Below are positions 25,187 through 32,416 of a stretch of 64,000 nucleotides of DNA, one piece after another (position 1 is the stretch's first letter; the number at the start of each line of letters is the position of its first letter). The notes beneath the pieces were generated by a model. The model worked only from the letters and a program-made list of their open reading frames with translations, did no database searches and was not told the origin of the DNA. Position numbers and translations under genes: made by a program. Source of the DNA: Nocardia vinacea NBRC 16497 (GTDB lineage: Bacteria; Actinomycetota; Actinomycetes; Mycobacteriales; Mycobacteriaceae); assembly GCF_000308835.1 (NCBI RefSeq), contig NZ_BAGN01000427.1, positions 21,986 to 85,985 on the forward strand, read 5' to 3'.

Positions 25187-25221
25187 GTCATCTATTCGAT
25201 AGATCATATCGAATATTCGAT
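25187..25221. promoter_or_regulatory. Paired operator upstream of plus-strand SnoaL cassette
   Basis: A perfect ATCGAATATTCGAT lies at 25208-25221. A half-conserved copy (right half TATTCGAT exact) lies 21 bp earlier at 25187-25200 and is also part of ATCTATTCGATAGAT at 25190-25204. The pair lies 90-124 bp upstream of the GTG at 25311, a mirror image of the arrangement at 24847. Confidence 0.68.
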
Positions 25222-25310
25222 GCACTGCGTTGGCCTGCCTCTGGAATTCCCTTCATGACGACGCGGCGGGTCGCGATAGTCGACAACCAGGAAGGCGAGT
25301 GGAAACCGCG

Positions 25311-25724
25311 GTGGATCCGCAGACATTGCAGGCGATCAACGTGATCGAATCGCTCAAAGCGCGTTATTTCCGCACTCTCGACACCAAGGACTGGTCCGCC
25401 TTCGGCACCGTCCTCGCCGACGATATCGATGTGGATACGACGGCGGTGGGTGGTGACCGTATCCGGGGAGCGTCGAACCACGCGGCGGCGCTGCAAACCG
25501 ATTACGGCGACGCGGTAACGGTCCATCACGGGCACATGCCCGAAATCGAGATCACCGCCGTGGGTGCGGCCACCGGGACGTGGGCGGTGCAGGTGCTGCT
25601 GGTCAAGCCGGACGGCAGACGCTTGCTCTCGTTCGGCCACGATCACGACACCTACGGCATTCGTAACGGCCGATGGGTGATCACGGGCATCAAATCGACT
25701 CGCCTGCAGGCGGACCAGTCATGA
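25311..25724 (+). CDS. SnoaL-like protein, first gene of plus-strand cassette
   Basis: A 137-residue close paralogue of the product of 24346-24759, with nearly the same sequence throughout (VDPQTLQAINVIESLKARYF, DIDVDTTAVGG, VHHGHMPEIEITAVG, FGHDHDTYG). The GTG start is conserved with the paralogue and preceded by GGAAGGCGAG. It overlaps the next gene by 4 bases (ATGA), as in the other copy. A second GTG at 25299 is possible. Confidence 0.8.
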   Translation: MDPQTLQAINVIESLKARYFRTLDTKDWSAFGTVLADDIDVDTTAVGGDRIRGASNHAAALQTDYGDAVTVHHGHMPEIEITAVGAATGTWAVQVLLVKPDGRRLLSFGHDHDTYGIRNGRWVITGIKSTRLQADQS

Positions 25725-26293
25725 CATACACGCGCCTAACCGTCATGACCGAGACGACAGCCCGCGTTCCGGCTCACATAGCGGCGGCGGATCGTGTCGA
25801 ATCCGCCGCCGCAGTAGCGGCTGTCCACGCGATCAAACAGCTCAAGGCGCGGTATCTCCGAGCGGTCGATACCAAGGACTGGTGGCTGCTCGAGCAACAG
25901 GTAATGCCCGACATCGCGGTCGACATGACAGCCTCGGCCGGAATCAGGACGACCGGCGTGGACGCCTTGATCGGCTATCTTCAGGCCACCATCGGTCCTG
26001 TCCGGACCGTCCATCAGGGACACATGCCCGAAATCGAGGTGCACACACCTGCCACCGCGACCGGAGTGTGGGCGCTGCAGGATCTCCTGATCTGGCCCGA
26101 CACCATCCGAGGCAGCGGATTCGGGCACTACTACGAAACCTACACACTCGACGGTGACCGCTGGCGCATCAGCAGCACCACACTCACTCGGCTCTACCTC
26201 GACCCGACGGCAGCACAGAGACTGTTTCGGAGCAGCCGGCGATATCGGTGGAGTCTCGGCCGATGGGCAGCATCCTTCCGCCGGCGTCGATGA
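25721..26293 (+). CDS. SnoaL-like protein, signal lost and C-terminus extended
   Basis: A 190-residue paralogue of the Tat-type protein at 23801. The fold region is well conserved (AIKQLKARYLRAVDTKDW, TVHQGHMPEIEV, GFGHYYETYTLDGDRW). The N-terminus begins MTYTRLTVMTET, where the twin Arg and the hydrophobic signal have been replaced, so this copy should stay in the cytoplasm. The end LYLDPTAAQRLF continues into a basic tail (RSSRRYRWSLGRW...), whereas the paralogue stops at LFGM, so the original stop seems lost. Probably co-transcribed with the DapB-like gene 56 bp downstream. Confidence 0.78.
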   Translation: MTYTRLTVMTETTARVPAHIAAADRVESAAAVAAVHAIKQLKARYLRAVDTKDWWLLEQQVMPDIAVDMTASAGIRTTGVDALIGYLQATIGPVRTVHQGHMPEIEVHTPATATGVWALQDLLIWPDTIRGSGFGHYYETYTLDGDRWRISSTTLTRLYLDPTAAQRLFRSSRRYRWSLGRWAASFRRRR

Positions 26294-26349
26294 TCTCGAT
26301 GGTGGTTGTCGAATACGAAGTGCTACAAGGCATTTGAGGACAACAGAAG

Positions 26350-27459
26350 ATGGATCCGACCGTGACACCGGCCTCCAGCCACCGAGACGAAACGAATCCC
26401 TTGCCGCACATCACAATCGAGCAAATGGCGCGACGGTACCGGGTGGTCCAGTGGGCCACCGGGAATGTCGGCCGACCAGCTCTGCGCGCCCTCATCGAAC
26501 ATCCGACCCTTACGCTGGTCGGGGTCCATACCCACACTCCGGACAAAGTCGGCACCGATGCGGGCCGCCTGTGCCAACTGCCGACAGACACCGGGATCAC
26601 CGCCACCGGCGATATCGCCGAAATCATCGAGTTGGGCGCCGATTGCGTGGTGTACACGCCGCGCGTCTTCGACATCGACACCGTCTGCCGACTGCTGGCC
26701 ACCGGCACGAATATCGTGACCACCCACGACATCTTCCATCATCCGGCCAGCATGGATCATGCCCTGTACGCACGTGTGGAGGCGGCGTGCTGGTCCGGTG
26801 GAGCCTCGATCCACAGCACCGGTCACAGTCCCGGCTTCATCACCGAAACAATGCCCATCGCCCTCGGCTCGATCCAACGACGCCTGCACCGCATGCTAAT
26901 CGACGAATACATCGACCTCACCGACTCCGAAACACCGTGGACGCTGCTCGGCATGGGCTTCGGCACAAGCCAAGCGACATTCGAACCGCACCGCCTGACC
27001 CAGGCCGGCCGCGCAATCGGCCCATCACTGCGCTTGGCCGCCGACGCTTTCGGGCCGCCACTCGACGCGATCGATGTCCGCGGCGAACTCGCCACCGCGA
27101 ACCAGGACGTCCAGGTCGGCGCCGCCGTGTTTCGCAAGGGAACCGTTGTCGCACAACGGATCACAGTCTCAGGCACACGCCGCGGCCAACCGCTGCTGCA
27201 GTTCCGCTCGACCCGCTACTGCAGCGCCGACATCAGCGCCGACTGGTCACTGCGCCCGACCGGATGGCATATCTCGGTCGAGGGTGACACGCCCCTCGAG
27301 GTCGACCTGCGGCCCGGGGAAGCGTCGGTCCACGCGAATGCGGCATCGCCGACCTACGCGGCCAACCGCGCCGTCAACACCATCCCCCACCTCTGTGCCG
27401 CAGCACCGGGCATCCGCACCGCCATCGACCTGCCACCCATTGCCGCGGCACTGTGGTGA
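26350..27459 (+). CDS. DapB-like NAD(P)-dependent oxidoreductase
   Basis: A 369-residue protein of the dihydrodipicolinate-reductase-like group found widely in Mycobacterium and Nocardia. RVVQWATGNVGRPALRALIE near residue 30 is the Rossmann loop, followed by LVGVHTHTPDKVGTDAG and the GHSPGF stretch. True DapB is about 250 residues, so this is a long homologue, resembling 2,4-diaminopentanoate dehydrogenase-like proteins. The substrate is unknown. The ATG at 26350 follows GAGGACAACAGAAG; a later ATG at 26425 (MARRYRVV) is a credible alternative. Confidence 0.85.
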   Translation: MDPTVTPASSHRDETNPLPHITIEQMARRYRVVQWATGNVGRPALRALIEHPTLTLVGVHTHTPDKVGTDAGRLCQLPTDTGITATGDIAEIIELGADCVVYTPRVFDIDTVCRLLATGTNIVTTHDIFHHPASMDHALYARVEAACWSGGASIHSTGHSPGFITETMPIALGSIQRRLHRMLIDEYIDLTDSETPWTLLGMGFGTSQATFEPHRLTQAGRAIGPSLRLAADAFGPPLDAIDVRGELATANQDVQVGAAVFRKGTVVAQRITVSGTRRGQPLLQFRSTRYCSADISADWSLRPTGWHISVEGDTPLEVDLRPGEASVHANAASPTYAANRAVNTIPHLCAAAPGIRTAIDLPPIAAALW

Positions 27460-27477
27460 GCGCAGACGGGTTGTCGG

Positions 27478-28374
27478 CTACCGGCTGATCTGACGTGGAA
27501 CCACCGTGGCGAGTTTGTCCGGATTGCGGATGGCGTAGAAGTTGGTGATCTTGCCGTCGATGATCTCCATCAGGAAGACGCCTTCCAGGCGGTCGTCGCT
27601 GTGGACGGCCATCGCAGGCGTGTTGTTGCAGTTGACCATCTCGATCCGCAGGTTCGGCGTCTTCCTCGCCCGATGGAACAGATCCATAAGGCGCGCGGCC
27701 ACCTTCTCCGCACCCACCACCGGCCTGCGCGCCGCGATGGCCTTGCCGCCGCTGTCGGCGGTCCAGATGGCGTCCGGTGCGAGCAGCGAGAGCAGCGGCT
27801 GCGTGTCACCGGTGGCCGCCGCTGTCATGAACTGCTGCGTGATCTGCGCGATCTGCGCCGCGTCGACGGGTTCGAAACGTTTGCGACGCGCCTGCACATG
27901 TGAGCGGGCGCGGTGCGCCACCTGGCGCACCGTCATCACGGATTTGCCTACCGCTGCGGCGATGTCGTCGTAGTCGAAGCCGAACACCTCGCGCAGCACG
28001 AACACCGCACGCTCATCGGGCGTGAGTGTTTCGAGCAGCACGAGCATCGCCATCGACACCGACTCGGCGAGCACCACGTCAGCCGATGCGTCGTGCTCGT
28101 CGAGCAGCAGCGGCTCGGGCAGCCACGGTCCGATGTAGTCCTCGCGGCGGCGCGCGCCGGCCCGCACGGCGTTGAGCGCCTGACGAGTCACCAGCCGCGC
28201 CAGATACGACTTGGTGTCGCGCACCGTCGCGAGGTTCACCTCGGCCCACCGCAGATAGCTGTCCTGCAGCACATCGTCGGATTCGGTTGCCGAGCCGAGG
28301 ATTTCGTAGACGATCGTGAACAGCAGCGGCCGCAGCACGGTGAACCGCTCGGCATGCTCGTCGGTCATCATCAA
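27478..28374 (-). CDS. sigJ: ECF41-group RNA polymerase sigma factor, SigJ-like
   Basis: A 298-residue sigma factor. Sigma region 2 spans about 10-75 (LQDSYLRWAEV), a linker with WLPEPL sits near 104-109, and region 4 is about 120-175 (LTPDERAVFVLREVFGFDYDDIA). A SnoaL-like C-terminal domain (about 185-295) has the ADSGGKAIAARRPVVG segment, equivalent to the ECF41 DGGGK motif. In this group the C-terminal domain, not an anti-sigma factor, controls activity. It overlaps the stop/start with the flavoprotein gene at 28371, its usual type of partner. SigJ of M. tuberculosis is linked to peroxide resistance. Confidence 0.92.
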   Translation of the reverse strand: MMMTDEHAERFTVLRPLLFTIVYEILGSATESDDVLQDSYLRWAEVNLATVRDTKSYLARLVTRQALNAVRAGARRREDYIGPWLPEPLLLDEHDASADVVLAESVSMAMLVLLETLTPDERAVFVLREVFGFDYDDIAAAVGKSVMTVRQVAHRARSHVQARRKRFEPVDAAQIAQITQQFMTAAATGDTQPLLSLLAPDAIWTADSGGKAIAARRPVVGAEKVAARLMDLFHRARKTPNLRIEMVNCNNTPAMAVHSDDRLEGVFLMEIIDGKITNFYAIRNPDKLATVVPRQISR

Positions 28375-29552
28375 GAGGTAACCATTGGCGCAGCGGAGGC
28401 CGACTGCGCGGGACGCGGACCGCCCTTGGGCCAGATCAGCGAACCCGGCTTGCGGGCCTCACGACGTATCTTCCACACCGCGACCTTGCAGGTCATCTCC
28501 TTGATTCTCGCGCCCATGCGGCCACCGATGTAGAGATTGACGGCGATGTCGTCTTTGCGGGCGAGCTGTCGGATGCCGACGCGACGGCCGAGGCTGACGC
28601 ACGCCCCTGTCAGGGCAAGGTCGAGCACCGCGGGTTCGGTCCCCGCGATGCGGCTCAGCACGGTATCGGCGGCCTGCGCGCCGAGCGGTCCCGCGCCCTG
28701 GCAGCTCATCCGCAGTGGCCGGCCCGACGGTGCGGCGGCGTCGCCGGTCGCCACAATGCGGTCGTCGTCGATACTGGTCAGGGTCTCGTCGGTGAGCAGC
28801 CGACCCAACGCATCGGTCCGCAGCCCGCTCTCGGCCGCCAACTCCGGCACGCCGAAACCCGTTGTCCAGATGGTGAGTTCGCTCGGACGCACAGCACCGT
28901 CGGCGAAGACGACCGCATCCGGCCCGACCTCGGTCGCCACGGCGGCCTCGAGCACGGCGACACCGTGCCGCGACAGCCACTTGGCGACGTACCGGCGACC
29001 CGGCGCGCTCAGCGAAGGCATCAGGGTTCCGCCGCACACCAGCGTGACCGTGCGTCCCTGTTCGGCCAGTTCGGCGGCCGTCTCGATGCCGGTCGGTCCG
29101 CCGCCGACCACGGTGACCGGAGCAGCGAACGGCAACTCGTCCAGCCTGGCACGCACCCGCTGCGCGGACTCGAATTCAGCGATGGGGAAAGCGAACTCGG
29201 CCGCGCCGGACACCGACGATATCGCCGCGGTGCTGCCGACCGCGTAGATGACGTGGTCATAGTCCAGCACGCGCCCCGACGCCAGCCGCACCATACGGGC
29301 AGCGGTGTCGATCCGCGTGGCGCTGTCGACAACCAACCGGATGCCGTCGCCGAGGAGCGTGCCGTAGTCGATCGTCGTGTCACCGGTTCCGGCCACGAAC
29401 TGGTGCAGCCGGACTCGGTCGACGAATTCCGAGCGTGGATTGACCAGCGTGATATCGACATCGGTGCGCATCCGCAGATGGTTGGCCGCGAGCGTCCCGG
29501 CGTAACCGCCGCCGATGACGACGACCTTGTGGAGTGTGTCGTGTTCAGTCAT
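28371..29552 (-). CDS. FAD-dependent pyridine nucleotide-disulfide-type oxidoreductase (NDH-2-like)
   Basis: A 393-residue two-dinucleotide flavoprotein. KVVVIGGGYAGTLAA near residue 10 binds FAD, VTVVGGGPTGIETAAELAE near 155-173 binds NAD(P)H, and ATGDAAAP near 290 closes the FAD site. It resembles type-II NADH dehydrogenases and AIF-like proteins but lacks an obvious C-terminal membrane helix. It is cotranscribed with and overlaps SigJ (ATGA), matching the habit of ECF41 genes to sit with an oxidoreductase. Start placed at MTEHDTL. Confidence 0.9.
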   Translation of the reverse strand: MTEHDTLHKVVVIGGGYAGTLAANHLRMRTDVDITLVNPRSEFVDRVRLHQFVAGTGDTTIDYGTLLGDGIRLVVDSATRIDTAARMVRLASGRVLDYDHVIYAVGSTAAISSVSGAAEFAFPIAEFESAQRVRARLDELPFAAPVTVVGGGPTGIETAAELAEQGRTVTLVCGGTLMPSLSAPGRRYVAKWLSRHGVAVLEAAVATEVGPDAVVFADGAVRPSELTIWTTGFGVPELAAESGLRTDALGRLLTDETLTSIDDDRIVATGDAAAPSGRPLRMSCQGAGPLGAQAADTVLSRIAGTEPAVLDLALTGACVSLGRRVGIRQLARKDDIAVNLYIGGRMGARIKEMTCKVAVWKIRREARKPGSLIWPKGGPRPAQSASAAPMVTS

Positions 29553-30110
29553 ACCGTCGAGACACCGCGGACCGCCGAAACATGACACCGACATGACGTG
29601 ACGTGCGTCACTTCACTCGAGGGCGCGAGACGCCGACCATCCCCGGATATCCGGGCCGACACCGGCCACGGACCGCGAGAACCATTGCGGCATAAAACCA
29701 GTCGGAACTGCCGACTACCGTGGGCCGGAAGGAACGCCTGGCTGCTCCAGCGCGCAGGGACCGCGGATCTCAGTGCAATCGGATGGGCGATGGGGCAGTC
29801 GGATCGAAGCCGATCATGGAGCAGATTCGCGCCCGCACCCAGGGCGGTGGCCGAATTCAGGAGGGTGGTCAGGCCTTGGTCGCTCAGCGATGTGAGCGCA
29901 GCGGAGACCTTGCTGTGGCGATATCGCCGCGTCGAGTCGGACATGTCGACAGGGTCCCCGCGATGCGGCACAACCCCCACCGTACCTGAGGCTCGAGGCT
30001 CATTCCTCGAACGGCCGCAGCCGAGACACGATGTGGCTCAGCACATCCGGCGGTGCCGCTGATCGCAGGGCCGGGCGTGCGCGGGGGTGATCCACGACAC
30101 CTTCATTTCG
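29553..30110. other. Gene-poor interval with a possible kinase remnant
   Basis: No intact gene is supported here. On the minus strand, about 29800-29944 reads MSDSTRRYRHSKVSAALTSL and continues SDQGLTTLLNSATALGAG, which faintly resembles the start of an actinobacterial phosphotransferase/kinase-like protein. It then loses similarity. Other frames in the interval look random. Confidence 0.3.
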
Positions 30111-30171
30111 TTGGCGCAACCAATGAAACCTTGTATAGTTGGCTATACCAATATTGGCGCTACCAATGAAA
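30111..30171. promoter_or_regulatory. Direct and inverted repeats upstream of SnoaL gene
   Basis: TTGGCGCAACCAATGAAA (30111-30128) and TTGGCGCTACCAATGAAA (30154-30171) are 18-bp direct repeats differing at one base, 43 bp apart. Between them lie the hairpin-like TATAGTTGGCTATA and the perfect palindrome CCAATATTGG. The block ends 9 bases before the ATG at 30181 and likely holds the promoter and operator. No regulator gene is adjacent, so its factor is unknown. Confidence 0.6.
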
Positions 30172-30180
30172 GAGGACGTC

Positions 30181-30591
30181 ATGTCCACAGATACTCTGAT
30201 CGCCGACCGTATCGAAATCGCCGACCTGTTCACCCGATTCGCCCGCCTGCTCGACGAGGTGCGGTACGAGGATGTCGACACCGTCTTCACTGACGATGTG
30301 GAGGTCCACTCGCCGCGAATCCAAGTCCGCGGCATCGATAAGGTCACCGAGTTCATGCGGCAGTCTCAGGTCGAGGGCGAACTCACTCAGCACACGACCA
30401 CTGATCTGCTGGTGCGGCTCGACGGCGACCAAGCTGCGGCCTCGGCGAACTCGCTCGTGTATTACTACCGCGACGGCCAACCGCCCCACCAAACCGGCGG
30501 CCTGCGACTGGCCGGCACCGCAGTGCGGACGTCGGCGGGCTGGCGACTCCGCGAGGCGCGCATCATGCTCGCCTGGATGCGCAAGGATTGA
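30181..30591 (+). CDS. SnoaL-like polyketide cyclase/NTF2-fold protein
   Basis: A 136-residue NTF2-fold protein (IEIADLFTRFARLLDEVRYE at about 10-29, FTDDVEVHSPRI, AASANSLVYYYRDG, GWRLREARIMLAWMRKD). It is more distant from the four cassette proteins at 23801-26293. AGAGGACGTC precedes the ATG. Single gene with repeated upstream elements; followed 93 bp later by a secreted glycoside-hydrolase-like gene that may or may not be co-transcribed. Function unassigned. Confidence 0.82.
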   Translation: MSTDTLIADRIEIADLFTRFARLLDEVRYEDVDTVFTDDVEVHSPRIQVRGIDKVTEFMRQSQVEGELTQHTTTDLLVRLDGDQAAASANSLVYYYRDGQPPHQTGGLRLAGTAVRTSAGWRLREARIMLAWMRKD

Positions 30592-30684
30592 TCTCGAAAG
30601 GCCAGACAGGCCTTACCTTTAGCCCCACCGACACCACTCGGCGTGTCGGCAAATATTCAGACAATTTCACGGCACAATCAGCGC

Positions 30685-31584
30685 ATGGTGCTCAGCCGAA
30701 GATCGTTGCTGGCGTTGACTGCCGCGCTGCCCGCCGCCGGGCACGCGGCAGCGACGCAGCGACCGCGTTCGGTGCCGCGGTACACCATGACCGCATTCAC
30801 CAACGACAGCGAAACCGATTTGTATGTCTACGAATCCGACGATGCGATCACCTTCCGGCAGCTGTCCGGGCCCGCCTACCGCCCGCCGACGGGCCTGCTG
30901 CGCGACCCCAGCGTCTTTCGCAATATCGATGGCTACTACTACCTCACCTACACCACCTCCTGGGAAGGGCGAACCATCGGCTTCGCCTACAGCGCGGACC
31001 GGATGAACTGGAGCCATCTCTACGACATCACGGTGCCGCTGCCGGGCGTGACATCGACCTGGGCACCGGAGTGGTTCATCGACTCGGACCGAAGCATCAA
31101 CGTCATCGTGTCGCTCTCGGACGGCTATCGGTTCACACCGCACCTGATCACCGCCGAGTCGAAATTGCGCTCATGGAGCGTGCCGAGGCCGATGATCGGG
31201 CTGACCCAGCCCGACAACACCTCCTACGGCTATATCGACACCACCGTGGTCCGCGCCGATCGGCGCTACTACGCGTTCACCAAGAACGAATCCACCAAAT
31301 ACATCGAACTCGCGGTCGCCGACCACCTGCTCGGCCCGTACACCTTTGTGGCGACCGACGATTGGGCCGGTTGGGGCGCTCCCGTCGAAGGACAGTGCGT
31401 CATCGCGCTGCCCGACGGCGGCTGGCGCATCTATTTCGACGCCTACACCGACCACCAATACTTCTACAGCGACTGCTACGACGACTTCCGAACGTGGACA
31501 ACACCTCTCGAACTTCCCGAGATATCAGGTACAGTCCGCCATTTCACGGTCTTCCCGGAGTTCGTCGAACAGCCCGATAGTTGA
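30685..31584 (+). CDS. Secreted GH43-like five-bladed beta-propeller glycosidase
   Basis: A 299-residue protein. MVLSRRSLLALTAALPAAGH is a signal peptide with a twin-Arg-like SRRS. The mature part has GH43/62-type propeller features: LRDPSVF (Asp74, candidate general base), TWAPEW at 125-130, YIDTTVV, and EGQCVI near 225 with the expected acid Glu. It may cleave arabinose-containing glycans, which fits a cell wall rich in arabinogalactan, but the substrate is inferred. An upstream in-frame start at 30643 would bury the signal sequence and is rejected. Confidence 0.78.
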   Translation: MVLSRRSLLALTAALPAAGHAAATQRPRSVPRYTMTAFTNDSETDLYVYESDDAITFRQLSGPAYRPPTGLLRDPSVFRNIDGYYYLTYTTSWEGRTIGFAYSADRMNWSHLYDITVPLPGVTSTWAPEWFIDSDRSINVIVSLSDGYRFTPHLITAESKLRSWSVPRPMIGLTQPDNTSYGYIDTTVVRADRRYYAFTKNESTKYIELAVADHLLGPYTFVATDDWAGWGAPVEGQCVIALPDGGWRIYFDAYTDHQYFYSDCYDDFRTWTTPLELPEISGTVRHFTVFPEFVEQPDS

Positions 31585-31621
31585 TCTCCACCTCGCCACG
31601 CATAACGCCGAGCAAGCTGTG

Positions 31622-32416
31622 TCACGCGCGCCCGGTGGCACGGTCGAGCAGATGCGGGTCGTGTGCGTTGACGAGAAGAAGGTCCGGCTCGGCCGTCGCC
31701 CACAACTGAGCCAGCCGTTGGTGATTGGCCTGGACCTGCTTCCAATCGTGGGCGATGACGCGTTCCATCGCGGTGATCGCTTTGGGTGCGGTATCGGTGC
31801 CGTCGAGTTGGCCGTGGTGATAGAAGGAATCCCCGACATGCAGGATCCAACGGTCACCGGCATCGACTGCGACGGCGGCGTGACCACGGCTGTGGCCGGG
31901 GAGGTTGATCAGCACGATCCCGGCCGCGATATCGGTGAGTTCCTCGGCTCCCGGAAACCCGCGCCACGACTCGCCTGCCGACGGCTCGTGCTCGACGAGC
32001 ACCGGGCGGTGGGCGCGCTGCGCCGGACGGTAGCGCTCTCGTTCGATCAAGGTCCGTGGATGCTGGGCGGCGAAGGCTTCGGCACCCGTGAGATGCACTC
32101 GAGCCCAAGGGAAGTCGGCGAGACCACCGGTGTGATCGGCATCGAAGTGGGTGAGCACGATGTGCCGGACATCGGCCGGATCGTATCCGAGTTGCCGGAT
32201 CTGGTTGATCGCGGCTTCGCTCGGGTCGAAGGTGGGCCGGACGTAGAAGCGGGCGGGGCCGAAGCGCTTGCCGGGTGCTACGGCATCGCGTAGGCCCAGG
32301 CCCGAATCGATCAGGACCAGACCATGATTGGTCTCGACAAGCAGGACGTGACAGACCAATCCGCCGGGTGTGGCGGGTGGCCGCATCGTGCCGCAGTTGA
32401 GGTGGTGGACTTTCAT
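31622..32416 (-). CDS. Metallo-beta-lactamase-fold hydrolase (AHL-lactonase-like)
   Basis: A 264-residue MBL-fold enzyme. The metal motif is THFDADHTGG (His90, Asp92, Asp94, His95); further ligands are the His in LPGHSRGH, the Asp in HVGDSFYH and the C-terminal NAHDP. This layout is typical of N-acyl-homoserine lactonases and related lactone/ester hydrolases. It overlaps the fusion gene by 4 bases, so both are one transcript in the TetR-controlled set. The true substrate is unknown. Confidence 0.88.
   Translation of the reverse strand: MKVHHLNCGTMRPPATPGGLVCHVLLVETNHGLVLIDSGLGLRDAVAPGKRFGPARFYVRPTFDPSEAAINQIRQLGYDPADVRHIVLTHFDADHTGGLADFPWARVHLTGAEAFAAQHPRTLIERERYRPAQRAHRPVLVEHEPSAGESWRGFPGAEELTDIAAGIVLINLPGHSRGHAAVAVDAGDRWILHVGDSFYHHGQLDGTDTAPKAITAMERVIAHDWKQVQANHQRLAQLWATAEPDLLLVNAHDPHLLDRATGRA

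Larger units (their letters stand above)
23801..26293. repeat. Inverted duplication of a two-gene SnoaL cassette
   Basis: The minus-strand pair 24346/23801 and the plus-strand pair 25311/25721 share gene order, the ATGA overlap, GTG start position, protein length of the first gene and the paired operator at nearly the same distance from the start (88 and 90 bp). The halves point away from each other around about 25030. This is an inverted duplication that has since diverged, mainly in the second gene's ends. Confidence 0.8.

Noticed and set aside
24900..25202. 100-codon frame between the duplicated SnoaL cassettes
   Set aside because: Arg/Pro-rich composition, overlaps the operator pair at its end, no ribosome site or family resemblance.
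31346..32293. 315-codon plus-strand frame after the GH43-like gene
   Set aside because: Antisense to the MBL-fold hydrolase whose metal motifs are clear.
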